From the NCBI GenBank assembly GCA_039707655.1, contig CM077668.1, forward strand, positions 402,858,130 through 402,922,129: a stretch of DNA of 64,000 nt, in the 5' to 3' direction. Below, one piece after another: positions 23,110 to 32,530 of the stretch. The notes under the pieces were generated by a model that worked only from the letters and a program-made list of their open reading frames with translations, was not told the DNA's origin and ran no database searches. Positions within the stretch are counted from its first letter, which is position 1. Each line of letters begins with the position of its first letter. Source of the DNA: Elymus sibiricus. Taxonomy: Eukaryota > Streptophyta > Magnoliopsida > Poales > Poaceae. The position numbers and the translations under genes were made by a program.

Positions 23110-24120
23110 GCTAACTTTGGTAAAAATGACATTTATGAGATAACTTACGTAAAATGGATCATTTTGGAGCTAACTTAGGTAAAATGGATCATTTATGAGC
23201 TAACTTAGGTAAAATGGATCATTTATGAGCTAACTTAGGTAAAATGGATCATTTATGAGCTAAGTTAGGTAAAATGGATCATTTATGAGCTAACTTAGGT
23301 AAAATGGATCATTTTGGAGCTAACATAGGTAAAATGGATCATTTTGGAGCTAACTTAGGTAAAATGGATCATTTTGGAGCTAACCTAGGTAAAATGGATC
23401 ATTTTGGAGCTAACGTAGGTAAAATGGATCATTTTGGAGCTAACCTAGGTAAAATGGATCATTTATGAGCTAACCTAGGTAAAATGGATCATTTATGAGC
23501 TAACTTAGGTAAAATGGATCATTTATGAGCTAAGTTAGGTAAAATGGATCATTTATGAGCTATCTTAGGTAAAATGGATCATTTTGGAGCTAACATAGGT
23601 AAAATGTATCATTTTGGAGCTAACGTAGGTAAAATGGATCATTTTGGAGCTAACCTAGGTAAAATGGATCATTTTTGAGCTAACTTAGGTAAAATGGATC
23701 ATTTTGGAGCTAACCTAGGTAAAATGGATCATTTTGGATCTAACTTAGGAAAAATGGATCATTTTGGAGCTAACCTAGGTAAAATGGATCATTTATGAGC
23801 TAAGCTAGGTAAAATGGATCATTTATGAGCTAACTTAGGTCAAATGGATCATTTATGAGCTAAGTTAGGTAAAATGGATCATTTATGAGCTAACTTAGGT
23901 AAAATGGATCATTTTGGAGCTAACATAGGTAAAATGTATCATTTTGGAGCTAACTTAGGTAAAATGGATCATTTTGGAGCTAACCTAGGTAAAATGGATT
24001 ATTTTTGAGCTAACTTAGGTAAAATGGATCATTTTGGAGCTAACCTAGGTAAAATGGATCATTTTGGACCTAACTTAGGTAAAATGGATCATTTTGGAGC
24101 TAACCTAGGTAATCATGCCA
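23110..24120. repeat. 30-bp minisatellite, about 33 units
   Basis: Tandem unit GGTAAAATGGATCATTTATG plus AGCTAACTTA, in register every 30 bases across the whole stretch. Two variants alternate in blocks: ATTTATGAGC and ATTTTGGAGC; the CTTAGG position varies (CTTAGG, CATAGG, CCTAGG, CGTAGG). Degenerate units with lost register continue to about 24560. The array lies just 3' of the last exon of the element's second gene. Confidence 0.95.
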
Positions 24121-24584
24121 TTTTTTACGTAAGTAAGGTAACTATATGACATTTATGAGCTTACCAAGGTTATCATGCCATTTATGAGCTAAGTAAGCTA
24201 CTTATATCATAAATGAACTAAATAAGCTAAGTATAGGTCATTATTGAGCTAACCTAGGTAATTATGCCATTTATGAGTTAACTAAGCATATTATGCCATT
24301 TTTGACATAAGTAAGCTAAGTATAGGTCATTATTGAGCTAACCTACGTAACTAGGCATATTAGAGTGAACTTAGCATATTAGAGCTAACTTGGAGCTAAC
24401 TTAGGTCATTTTCGAGCTAACTTAGGTAAAATGGATCATTTTGGAGCTAAGTAAGGTTATTATGTCATTTTGGAGGAAAATAAGCTAAGTCTAGGTCATT
24501 ATGGTAAGCATATTGGAGTAAATAAAGCTAAGTCTAGGTCATTATGCATTTGTTAAGCAAAACACTAGAGAAAACTTACCCTCA
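24121..24584. repeat. Degenerate continuation of the minisatellite
   Basis: Fragments GAGCTAACTTAGG and TAAGCTAAGT(A/C)TAGGTCATTAT recur without fixed spacing, ending a few bases before the stop codon of the outer element's second gene. Confidence 0.7.
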
Positions 24585-24727
24585 TCACGGAGGTGAAGCA
24601 CCGGGGTTGCTCGTGCCGGTACCACTTGGAGAAGGATCGTGCGATGCTTGTCTAGAGTTACGCTGCACCAAAGATCATTTGCAATGTCTCGTTGGCATGA
24701 TGACACTCAAATGTTAAGACTAGTAAC

Positions 24728-24945
24728 CACTAGTAGAAAACGGCCCATCAGTCCCGTTTCCAGAGGGGCTTTAGTCCCGGTTCTGGAACCGGGACAAATC
24801 ATCCGGGACTAAAGCCCAAAACCTTTAGTCCCGGTTGGCTTACGAACCGGGACCAAAGGGGCTCCACGTGGTAGCTGTGGCGCGTCCAGGGAGGAGGACC
24901 ATTAGTCCCGGTTGGTAATACCAACCGGGACCAATAGGCAGCCAC
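24728..24945. repeat. Left terminal and subterminal repeats of the inner CACTA
   Basis: Terminal CACTAG followed by palindromic units of TTTAGTCCCGGTT and AACCGGGACTAAAG. Similar arrays occupy 36730-37024 and, unusually, 30870-31150. Confidence 0.85.
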
Positions 24946-25473
24946 GCGTCAGCAGCTCGCAGGCGCTAGGGTTTTTGTTTTTTTTTTGAAAGGGGGGGTT
25001 TAGGGGTTTTGGAGGGTTTAGGGGTTTGCGTGTCGGCCATCCCACGACTCCCCCCAGTTCCAGAGCCCACCCCGCCATACTCTCGAACCCTACCCCTCCT
25101 CCCCCGCACTCTCCCCTTTCCTCTTGCTCTCTCTCTCTCCCTGCCTTGCATCCGAGCGGGCTCGTCGCCGCTGCCTCGACGACGGCGTGGCCTCCGGCCA
25201 CCGTTCGCTGCACCGACTAGTCCAGGAGGACAGACCTCTCTTTCTCCGTGCTTGGTCGACGGTAGCTACTACATACAGAGAGAACTCGACGCTAGCTAGT
25301 AAGCAAATGAAGGAACCATTAATTAATTACACAACATCGTGATCATGAACATATATAGAGAGAAGTGACCTCTCTTTCTCCGTGCTTGTTCGAACAACAA
25401 GTTTTCGTATATCTATCCGAAGCTACTACATATATACAATATAACATCTCTTACGATCCCTGACATATATCAT
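24946..25473. other. GC-rich block and 3' flank of the Ulp1-type gene
   Basis: A CT/Pro-rich block (about 25040-25250) with open frames on both strands but no recognisable domain, and a duplicated GACCTCTCTTTCTCCGTGCTTG (first 20 bases shown in full at about 25226 and 25367). I see no supported gene. Confidence 0.4.
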
Positions 25474-28400
25474 CTACCGATAATCAGGTTGAATTTTCAC
25501 ATGGTATTCTCCCTTTTCATGTATGACGTGTTCAAGAAAGAATCCCGCCAATTCCTCTTGAATTGCTCGTATGCGATCATGTGGTAGGAGTTCATCCCGC
25601 ATCACATGCATCTAATTTAAAGAAGGGGGTCAATACATATATATGAATGAAACTCATCACAATTGATGGTAATAAAATAAAATTGTGAATATTTTTTATG
25701 TACTTGAAATTGTTTGTCAGATCTGCCCCGCTCAGAGGTCTTGTGGCGCATGTACTCGCAAACGTAGTATCCACATAAATTATTCCCGCCTTCCTGCCAC
25801 AAGCACTTTACGAGAATAGAGTTCAATCAAACTGATAATCAAGCATGATAATGGTATTGACGAAATTAGAATCAATGAGAGATGCGCGGAACTAGCTAGC
25901 TAGTACTTACTTTGGGGTGTGTAAATCGCAGCTCCTTCTTCAGACCTGGAACCTTGCCGGTGAACTTTTTCCAAACCCTACCCGGCAAAGAAAATGATTA
26001 CTTCATATCAGCAAATGAACGAAAGTTGCTGATATGGTGCACTAATAATTGAACTTACTTCTGGAGCATTTCAGTCATGTCCGCATACTCATGTGGATCT
26101 TTACGTCTCGAGTCTAAGACAGTTACTACTCCCCCGTCAAGCTGAATGGATAGCAGAATATAGTGGAACCTACGCACGCATAACTCATCAATTACGGTAC
26201 TTAACCTCGAGTAAGCGAAACCGAATATGCACAAGACAGTAACACTCACTTGAAGTTGTAAGGAAAGAGTATTTCCCTTTTGTTTTGATGTCGAATGAGC
26301 GATTTTAGCAAGTTATCCTCGGTATCTTCAACTCTGTTTTGTACCATCCATTCATTTACGGTATTTGGGCTAATGAACCAAATGTCATAGATCCGTGCAT
26401 CCTTGCATTCGACGATCTTCAATCTGCATAATATAGCGAGGATAATTATATATACATGCAATGAACGAGCTGAGCTAGAGACTTAATTACAGAAATAATA
26501 CTTACAGATAGTAGCAACTGATGATTTGTTTGTCCAGGGCGTCTTGATTGAATAACTGAAATAATTCCACAAATTCAACAGGCAGCACCTCAACTCCAAT
26601 GAAGTCGTGCTCATCTTTAATTGCCAGCAATATACTGTTGGCCCCAGACTTGCTGCAGGTTTCCAAGTACCAGTCATGCAATCTTCGCATCATCGTTGGT
26701 AGTTTCTTTAGCTCATCATCACTTTTGACGAGATCCTTCCCATGCTCGTACCTAAAGGGAGGTACTACCTCAGCAATTTCATACTGTACATCATCGCCCA
26801 CGTAATCAGCAAGAGTGGTGCCGGGCAGTAGTCCCGGATGATTAGCGATATCGCTAGACACCTTGAGCGGGGGGCACGATTGCTTCTCCTGTTCGCCGAG
26901 CTGGGGAATTGTTTTCCTACTTTGTCGTCTTGTATCACTGGTAGTACTTCCCGACCGCCGCGCTTCAGCATATGTCTTTCCAATACAGCAGTTATAGTGG
27001 GATTGCGGCGGAGACGGTGGTGGTCGCTGAAGGGCATCCAGAGTGTGCTTCGCTTTCACCGGATCTACTTTTTCCTTCTTTTCTGGATGTTTCCGTTGAA
27101 AATGGGCCCGCACTTCGGCAGCACTGATCTCCTTGAGCTCCTCGTCATTCCTATCATGTGGTAACTTTGGAGGAGCCTTGAGGCTTGGACCAAATTTAAA
27201 TTTCTTCCCACCACCTCTTGTACTGCTAGCCGCCGGAACTGCGGTGGCTCTCTTCTGCCGTTGCTGACACGCCGGAGGAGGAGATGGAGTGCCCTGATGC
27301 GCCGGAGGAGGCGGAGGAGGAGCCGGAGTGCCCTCACGCGCCGGAGGAGGCGGAGTGCTCGTCGGAGGAGGCGGAGGAGGAGCCGGAGTGCCGTCACGCG
27401 CCGGAGGAGGCAGAGGAGAAGGCGGAGTGCCCTGATCACTCGCCGGAGGCGTCCAGTTTGGAAGCTTGATTTACTCCTTCCTCCACAGACAGGTACTCCT
27501 CAAAGCATAAACCAGATGATTCTCCCCTTCACCTGTAGGGTGGTCAAGCTCCAGCTCCTTAAATCCCTCCATTATTTCATCCACCATCACACCAGCATAG
27601 CCTTGTGGAATCGGACGGCAGTGAAAAGTTCCGTCAGCTTGAGGAGGTGCAACAGAGCCGACAGCTGCCTTCAAAGTCAGGTTCTGCCATTTCGTCATTA
27701 GCTCGCAATGTTGATCCTCCGTGATAGTATCCACGGGGTTGCGAGGAGCCGTGAAATGAGGCTGAACGGGCTCCGTGGAAGCCACGTTGCTTCTCCGCTG
27801 AGATGGTGGGGTAGCTTCTGGGGTAGCTTCGTGCCGCTGAGATGGTTGGCCGATAGCTCGCTGGCTCTCAAGTTCCTCTAGCTTTGCTTTTCTTGCATTG
27901 AGCTTCTGCATTTCGCTTGCTTCCGCTTTCCTCTTTCTATCTCGGCTTCTGTAACCACCGCTGTCGGCAAACGCATACACCCACGGAAGGGAGCCTGATG
28001 TGCCTCGTGTTCGTCCAGGGTGCTCAGGATTCCCAAGGGCATGTGTCAGCTCGTCATTCTCTCTGTCGGGAATGAACGTCCCTTCCTGCGCTGCGCTGAT
28101 ATAATGCTGAAGCTTCTTCATGGGTATTGCAAGTTGCTCGTCCGTCCAACGACACTCCCCTGTTTCTGGGTCCAAAGTTCCCCCAACCCCGAAGAACCAA
28201 GTCCTTGCACGGTCTGGCCAGTGCAATGTCGCTGGTTGGACCCCTTTAGCAAGCAGGTCTTGCTCAGCTTTGTCCCACAACGGCCGGGCTTTGTAGTAGC
28301 CACCTGACCCCGTGTGATGGTGATACAGCTTCTTTGCAGCATTTATCTTGTTTGTTTCTGACCTTTTCTTACCCTTCTCCAAAGTATTGTAGGCCACAAA

Positions 28401-29198
28401 TGCGGGCCAGTGATCTCTTATCTTCTCATATCGGCCGGTGAATTCTGGAGTCTTCCCTTTTTCAACAAACTTTGTGTTCAACTCTTTCTTCCAGTTCCTG
28501 AATAGATCTGCCATCTTCTTAAGAGCAAACGCCTTAACCTTTGGCTCTATAACTGGCTTATTCGGATCCTCCTCTGGCGGTAGGGTGAAATTTGCCTTCA
28601 GCGCGGTCCAAAGATCAGCTTTCTGTCTATCCTGGACATAAGAAACTTCAAGGTGGTCCTTACTCTTATTCCATTGCTCGACGCTGATCGGGACGCTGTC
28701 CCTAACAATAGCTCCGCACTGACTAACAAATGTGTCCTTCGTCCGCTTGGGTTCAATCGGTTGGCCATCGTCATTGATTGCTGTGATCGTGAACCTTTCA
28801 TCCTGGTGCAACCTTTTCTTCGGGCCTCGTCTCCTTACGGAAGTTTGGCTCGATCCGGAGGGCTGTAAAAGAAGAAAGATGCGTTAATATATGTACATAC
28901 CAAAACAATTAATGCATCAATTAGTCAGCACAGGCTTAATTAATATATATATCTCGCCGGACTTTGCAACAGCTGCCGCCTCCGTTCGGTCACCGGAGCC
29001 GTCATCATGATCTCCTTCTTCGTCCGCCATTCGGTCACCGGAGCCGTCATCATCTCCTTCCTCCTCCATTGTTCGATCACCGGAGCCATGATCCTCTCCT
29101 TCCTGACCATCGGTGTCGTTGAGAAACGACAAGGGATCACCTCCTCCGCCGAGGATTATATCCCCCAACAACTGTTCTTTTACCAAGTCCCTTTCCAT
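25474..29198 (-). pseudogene. Inner CACTA second gene: transposase-like plus Ulp1-type protease, one stop
   Basis: Minus-strand exons: first exon from ATG 29198 (acidic GDD/GSGD repeats), then 26506-28862, 26250-26423, 26059-26169, 25911-25977, 25704-25793 and 25474-25611 (TAG). Exon 2 starts with a basic RRRGPKKR cluster and has a transposase-associated region (LFRNWKKELNTKFV, YHHHTGSGGYYKARPLWDKA), then a Pro-rich linker. A single in-frame TAA (27471-27473, after CLWRKE) splits it; downstream the same frame is open to the donor at 26505. The later exons form a C48/Ulp1-like cysteine protease with the order His (FHYILLSI), Asp (VTVLDSR), Cys (NNLCGYYVCEYMR). Such proteases cleave SUMO-type conjugates, and plant CACTA and MULE elements often carry them. 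Apart from the stop, the coding exons read cleanly. Confidence 0.82.
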
Positions 29199-30450
29199 AG
29201 TTTCTGCAAATATTACAACATGGCAATATACAAACATGAGAGATGGATATATTAGTGGCAAACATAGACCTAGCTAGCTAATCACAACAAGGGATCATAT
29301 GCATATAGGAGCAATGGATTAGTTGAGGTGGCCTCGACAACGCTCTTTTAACTTGGTAAATTTGGGTGGCCTCGAGAGATCGACAACGGTTTTTTTCTAG
29401 GGTTTGGGTCGCCTCGAGAGATCGACAACGCTTTTTCTTCTAGGGTTTCGGTGGCCTCGAGAGTTTATTGGGTAGGGGCGGGAGGGGGTAGGAGATCGAC
29501 AACGCTCTTTCTTCTAGGGTTTGGGTGGCCTCGAGAGTTGGTCGGGCAAGCGGACCGGGCGTAAATTTATTAACTTTGAACTTCATAAATTTGGTCGGGC
29601 GAGAGGGGGTTGATCGACGTCCCCCCTCATGTCAAAGTTATCGGGGATACGTTTCGAGAGAAAATACAACACTTGATACGTTTCGAATATATGAACATTT
29701 TAACTTAGTAACTTATTAACGTTTCGAGAGAAAACTTTGTATTAACATCATTTTAACTTAGTAACTTAGTAACTTAGTAACGTTTCGAGAGAAAACTTAG
29801 TAACTTAGTAACATTTTAACTTAGTAACGTTTTGAGAGAAAATTTTCTATTAACATCTCTCTCTCCCTCCTCATGCATGTCCGACGTCCCCCCCTCATGT
29901 CGAAGTTATCGGGGAGGGGGGCGGTAGATCGACAACGACATCCATACATACATACATGGACATAATGTTCATCCATCCATCCATCCATATTCAAAATGTT
30001 CATCCATCCATCCATCCATATTCAAAATGTTCATATTCTACAATATCAACATACATACCAAAAAAAATTCTATGAACATAAAAAATTCTAACTTTTGCAT
30101 ATTCTTTGCATATGAACATACATACATTTTCTTTTTTTCTTAAATGTAACTTTTGCATATATGAACATACATACACAAAAAATTTCTAAAAATGCACATA
30201 TGAACATATACAGAGAACATACATACATAAAACTTTTCTAAAAATGTAACTTTTTCATATATGAACATATACAGAGAACATACATACATACATTTTTCTA
30301 AAAATGCAAAAAAAATCATCATATGAACAAAAAATTGATATGAACAAAAAAAAAGCATACATCATCTATCATCAACATCATCATATCTATCATCAACATC
30401 ATCTAGCTAACAATCATCAACATCATCATATCCAACAATCATATGAAAAA
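29199..30450. repeat. Low-complexity direct repeats inside the inner CACTA
   Basis: Successive small arrays: four copies of a TCTAGGGTTT(G/C)GGTGGCC and TCGAGAG unit (about 29330-29540), AACTTAGTAACTTAGTAACG runs (29690-29850), CATC runs (29968-30025) and ATGAACATACATACA repeats (30110-30300). No supported gene; this is intergenic spacer between the two large transposon genes. Confidence 0.7.
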
Positions 30451-30840
30451 AAATGTATATGAACAAGCAGGGGAGGAGGACAGGGAGGAAAGGGGGCCGG
30501 CCGGACCGTAGCGCGGGGCGGCGCGGACCGTCGGCGAGGGCTCGGGGAGGCAACGGGGACGAGGACGGCGAGGGATCGGGGCGGCACGCGGCGATGGGGA
30601 CGAGGACGGTGGGCTCGAGGCGGCACGCGGCGACGGGGACGAGGACGGCGGGCTCGTGGATGCCACGGGGACGGGGACGAGGACGGCGGGCTCGGGGATG
30701 CCAGCGACAAGGACGACGGGCTCGGGGATGCGACGGGGATGGGGACGAGGACAGCGGGCTTGGGGAGGCGGCGTCGATGAGCACGCGGCGACGGGGATGA
30801 GGACGGCGGGCTCGGGGCAACTGGTAGATGAAAACTGAAA
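30451..30840. repeat. GC-rich minisatellite, candidate leader exon
   Basis: Degenerate repeats of GGGGACGAGGACGGCGGGCT and GGGATGC-type units. All minus-strand frames are open because stops are rare at this composition; they give Pro/Arg/Ser-rich translations. The block could be a 5' leader for the Ulp1-type gene downstream on the minus strand. No protein is claimed. Confidence 0.6.
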
Positions 30841-30869
30841 TTTTCCAATTGTTTTCTTATATACACGAA

Positions 30870-31150
30870 GCATTGGTCCCGGTTCGTGGCACCAACCGGG
30901 ACCAATGCTACCCTTTAGTCCCGGTTCATGCCACCAACCGGGACCAAAGGTCTCTTTTCGTCAGCCCAAAGGGCGGGAAGCAGAGACCTTTGGTCCCGGT
31001 TGGTGGCACGAACCGGGACGAAAGGGGGGCATTGGTCCCGGTTGGTGCCACGAACCGGGACCAAAGGGTGGCATTGGTCCCGGTTCATGCCACGAACCGG
31101 GACCAAAGGGTGGCATTGGTCCCGGTTCGTGCCACCAACCGGGATCAATG
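30870..31150. repeat. Internal array of subterminal-type palindromes
   Basis: Five to six palindromic units of GGTCCCGGTTCGTG..CACCAACCGGGACCAA lie in the middle of the inner CACTA, about 6 kb from either end. They share sequence with the terminal arrays (24728-24945, 36730-37024). They directly precede the snRNA-type promoter module at 31180. Confidence 0.85.
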
Positions 31151-31179
31151 GCCTTGCACAGCGGCGTGGTGGGAGTTTA

Positions 31180-31223
31180 GTCCCACCTCGCTAGTTGAGA
31201 GAGTGCCGCACCTGTTTATAAGG
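31180..31223 (+). promoter_or_regulatory. snRNA-type promoter module (USE plus TATA box)
   Basis: GTCCCACCTCG at 31180-31190 matches the plant snRNA upstream sequence element RTCCCACATCG at 10 of 11 positions. After exactly 25 bases comes TTATAAGG (31216-31223). In plants this spacing class is that of Pol III U6/U3 genes; Pol II snRNA genes have about ten bases more. A T run ends the downstream sequence at 31390. No monocot-specific RGCCCR element was confidently placed upstream. Confidence 0.5.
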
Positions 31224-31244
31224 CGCGGTGCGCCTGAGCCTTCG

Positions 31245-31396
31245 AGCTCCTCTCTAAAGCAGCCTTACGGGGCTAACCACTATGTATCTGCCTGTGGGCC
31301 TACTGGGCCTTCTGCGGGACTGAATCCTGGCCCAACTGGCCTGTAGGGTTTCTAGTCGTATTCAGGCCATGGTGGCCCAGTAGGCGGCATTTTTTT
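31245..31396 (+). ncRNA. Candidate Pol III transcript from the inner CACTA
   Basis: If transcription starts about 25-30 bases after the TATA box, the first terminator is the T7 run at 31390-31396, giving an RNA of about 150 bases. Near its 3' end CCTACTGGGCC (31299-31309) pairs perfectly with GGCCCAGTAGG (31374-31384), a terminal stem followed directly by the T run. No homology to U6, U3, 7SL, tRNA or other known classes was recognised, and no internal A/B boxes were found. This is an inference from architecture only. Confidence 0.35.
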
Positions 31397-32530
31397 CAAT
31401 TTTTTTCCAGTTTTTTTGTTTTCTTTTTTGCATTATTTATTTTCTTTTGTTTTTTGCTTTATTTTTTTAAATTCTTTTTGCTCTTAGGTCACAAAAATTA
31501 TAAACTTTCTGTTAGTGCCATTAGTTTTCAAATTTGAATATTTTAAATTTGAATTCTTTGAAATTTGTGTGAATCACTAGTTTGTGAATAACTTTACTAT
31601 AAAAATAGATTTTTGAGTGATTCTTTTTCCTGCTATTTAATATTACTGTGTTTTATCATTATATTCTAAAACAGATTTTGTTATTTTAGTTTGCTATTAA
31701 AGTTTCTAACAAAAAAATTCTTTATGAAAATTCTTTTTGCTATTAATGTTTTGAACAAAAAATACTTTGATAATTTTAGTTGCATAAATTTTTTATAATT
31801 TTAGTTTCAAAAATACTAGAAGTTTATAAAATCTTTTTAGTTGATTCCTTTTGCTATTAGAGTTTTATAAAAGCTTTTTTGTTGATTCTTTTTGCTATTG
31901 AAGAATATTGTAGTTTTGTTTTAGTTGATCATAACAGAATATTTTAATTGATTTTTTTAGTTCATTCTTTTTGCTATTAGAGTTTCATAAAAGTTTTCTA
32001 GTTCATTCTTTATGCTATTAGTGCATTCTTTGAGCTAAATGACCCTGAAATTGAAAAGCACTACAAATGAACTCTGAAAAGGTTGAAAGTTGGCATGGTA
32101 TCATCATTTCACCCACATAGCATGTGCTAAAAAGTTGAGAGGGTTACGGCAAAAGCTGGATGCACTTCGTGTACAAAACGGACAATCTCTTTCGAAGTAT
32201 CAGGGTTTCGGACGAAAACTCATCTGTTACAAAGGTATTTCATTTTTTTGAACTTATTTGAACTCCAGACTTTTTTTGTGTTCAAAATGCACCATTCAAA
32301 GCCACATCATCAATTTTCAACCCTTTCTGACTTCATTTGGTATTTTTCATGCATTTACTGATTTTTTTGAGCTAAATGACCCTGAAATTGAAAACGGGCA
32401 ATCTCTTTCGAAGTATCAGGGTTTCATACGAAAACTCATCTGTTACAAAAGGCATTTCATTTCTTCACATGTAACTGCAGTGATATTCTAGATCAAAGGC
32501 ATCATCATAATAGTTGTGGAGAGAAAGTCT
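31397..32530. other. AT-rich spacer downstream of TNP2
   Basis: 3' flank of TNP2. It contains repeated TTTTTGCTATTA(G/A)(A/T)GTTT phrases and a direct repeat: GAGCTAAATGACCCTGAAAT plus the following AATCTCTTTCGAAGTATCAG block occur near 32032-32235 and again near 32370-32460. No gene. Confidence 0.6.

Noticed and set aside
23110..24120. Regular 30-bp array that looks like a CRISPR
   Set aside because: Units are head to tail without unique spacers, and the context is a plant transposon.
25009..25342. Pro/Ser-rich plus-strand frames near the inner CACTA left end
   Set aside because: GC/CT-rich composition, several frames open at once, no domain or splice support.
30407..30905. Three overlapping Pro/Ser/Arg-rich minus-strand frames
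   Set aside because: A GC-rich minisatellite is open in all frames; no frame is favoured.
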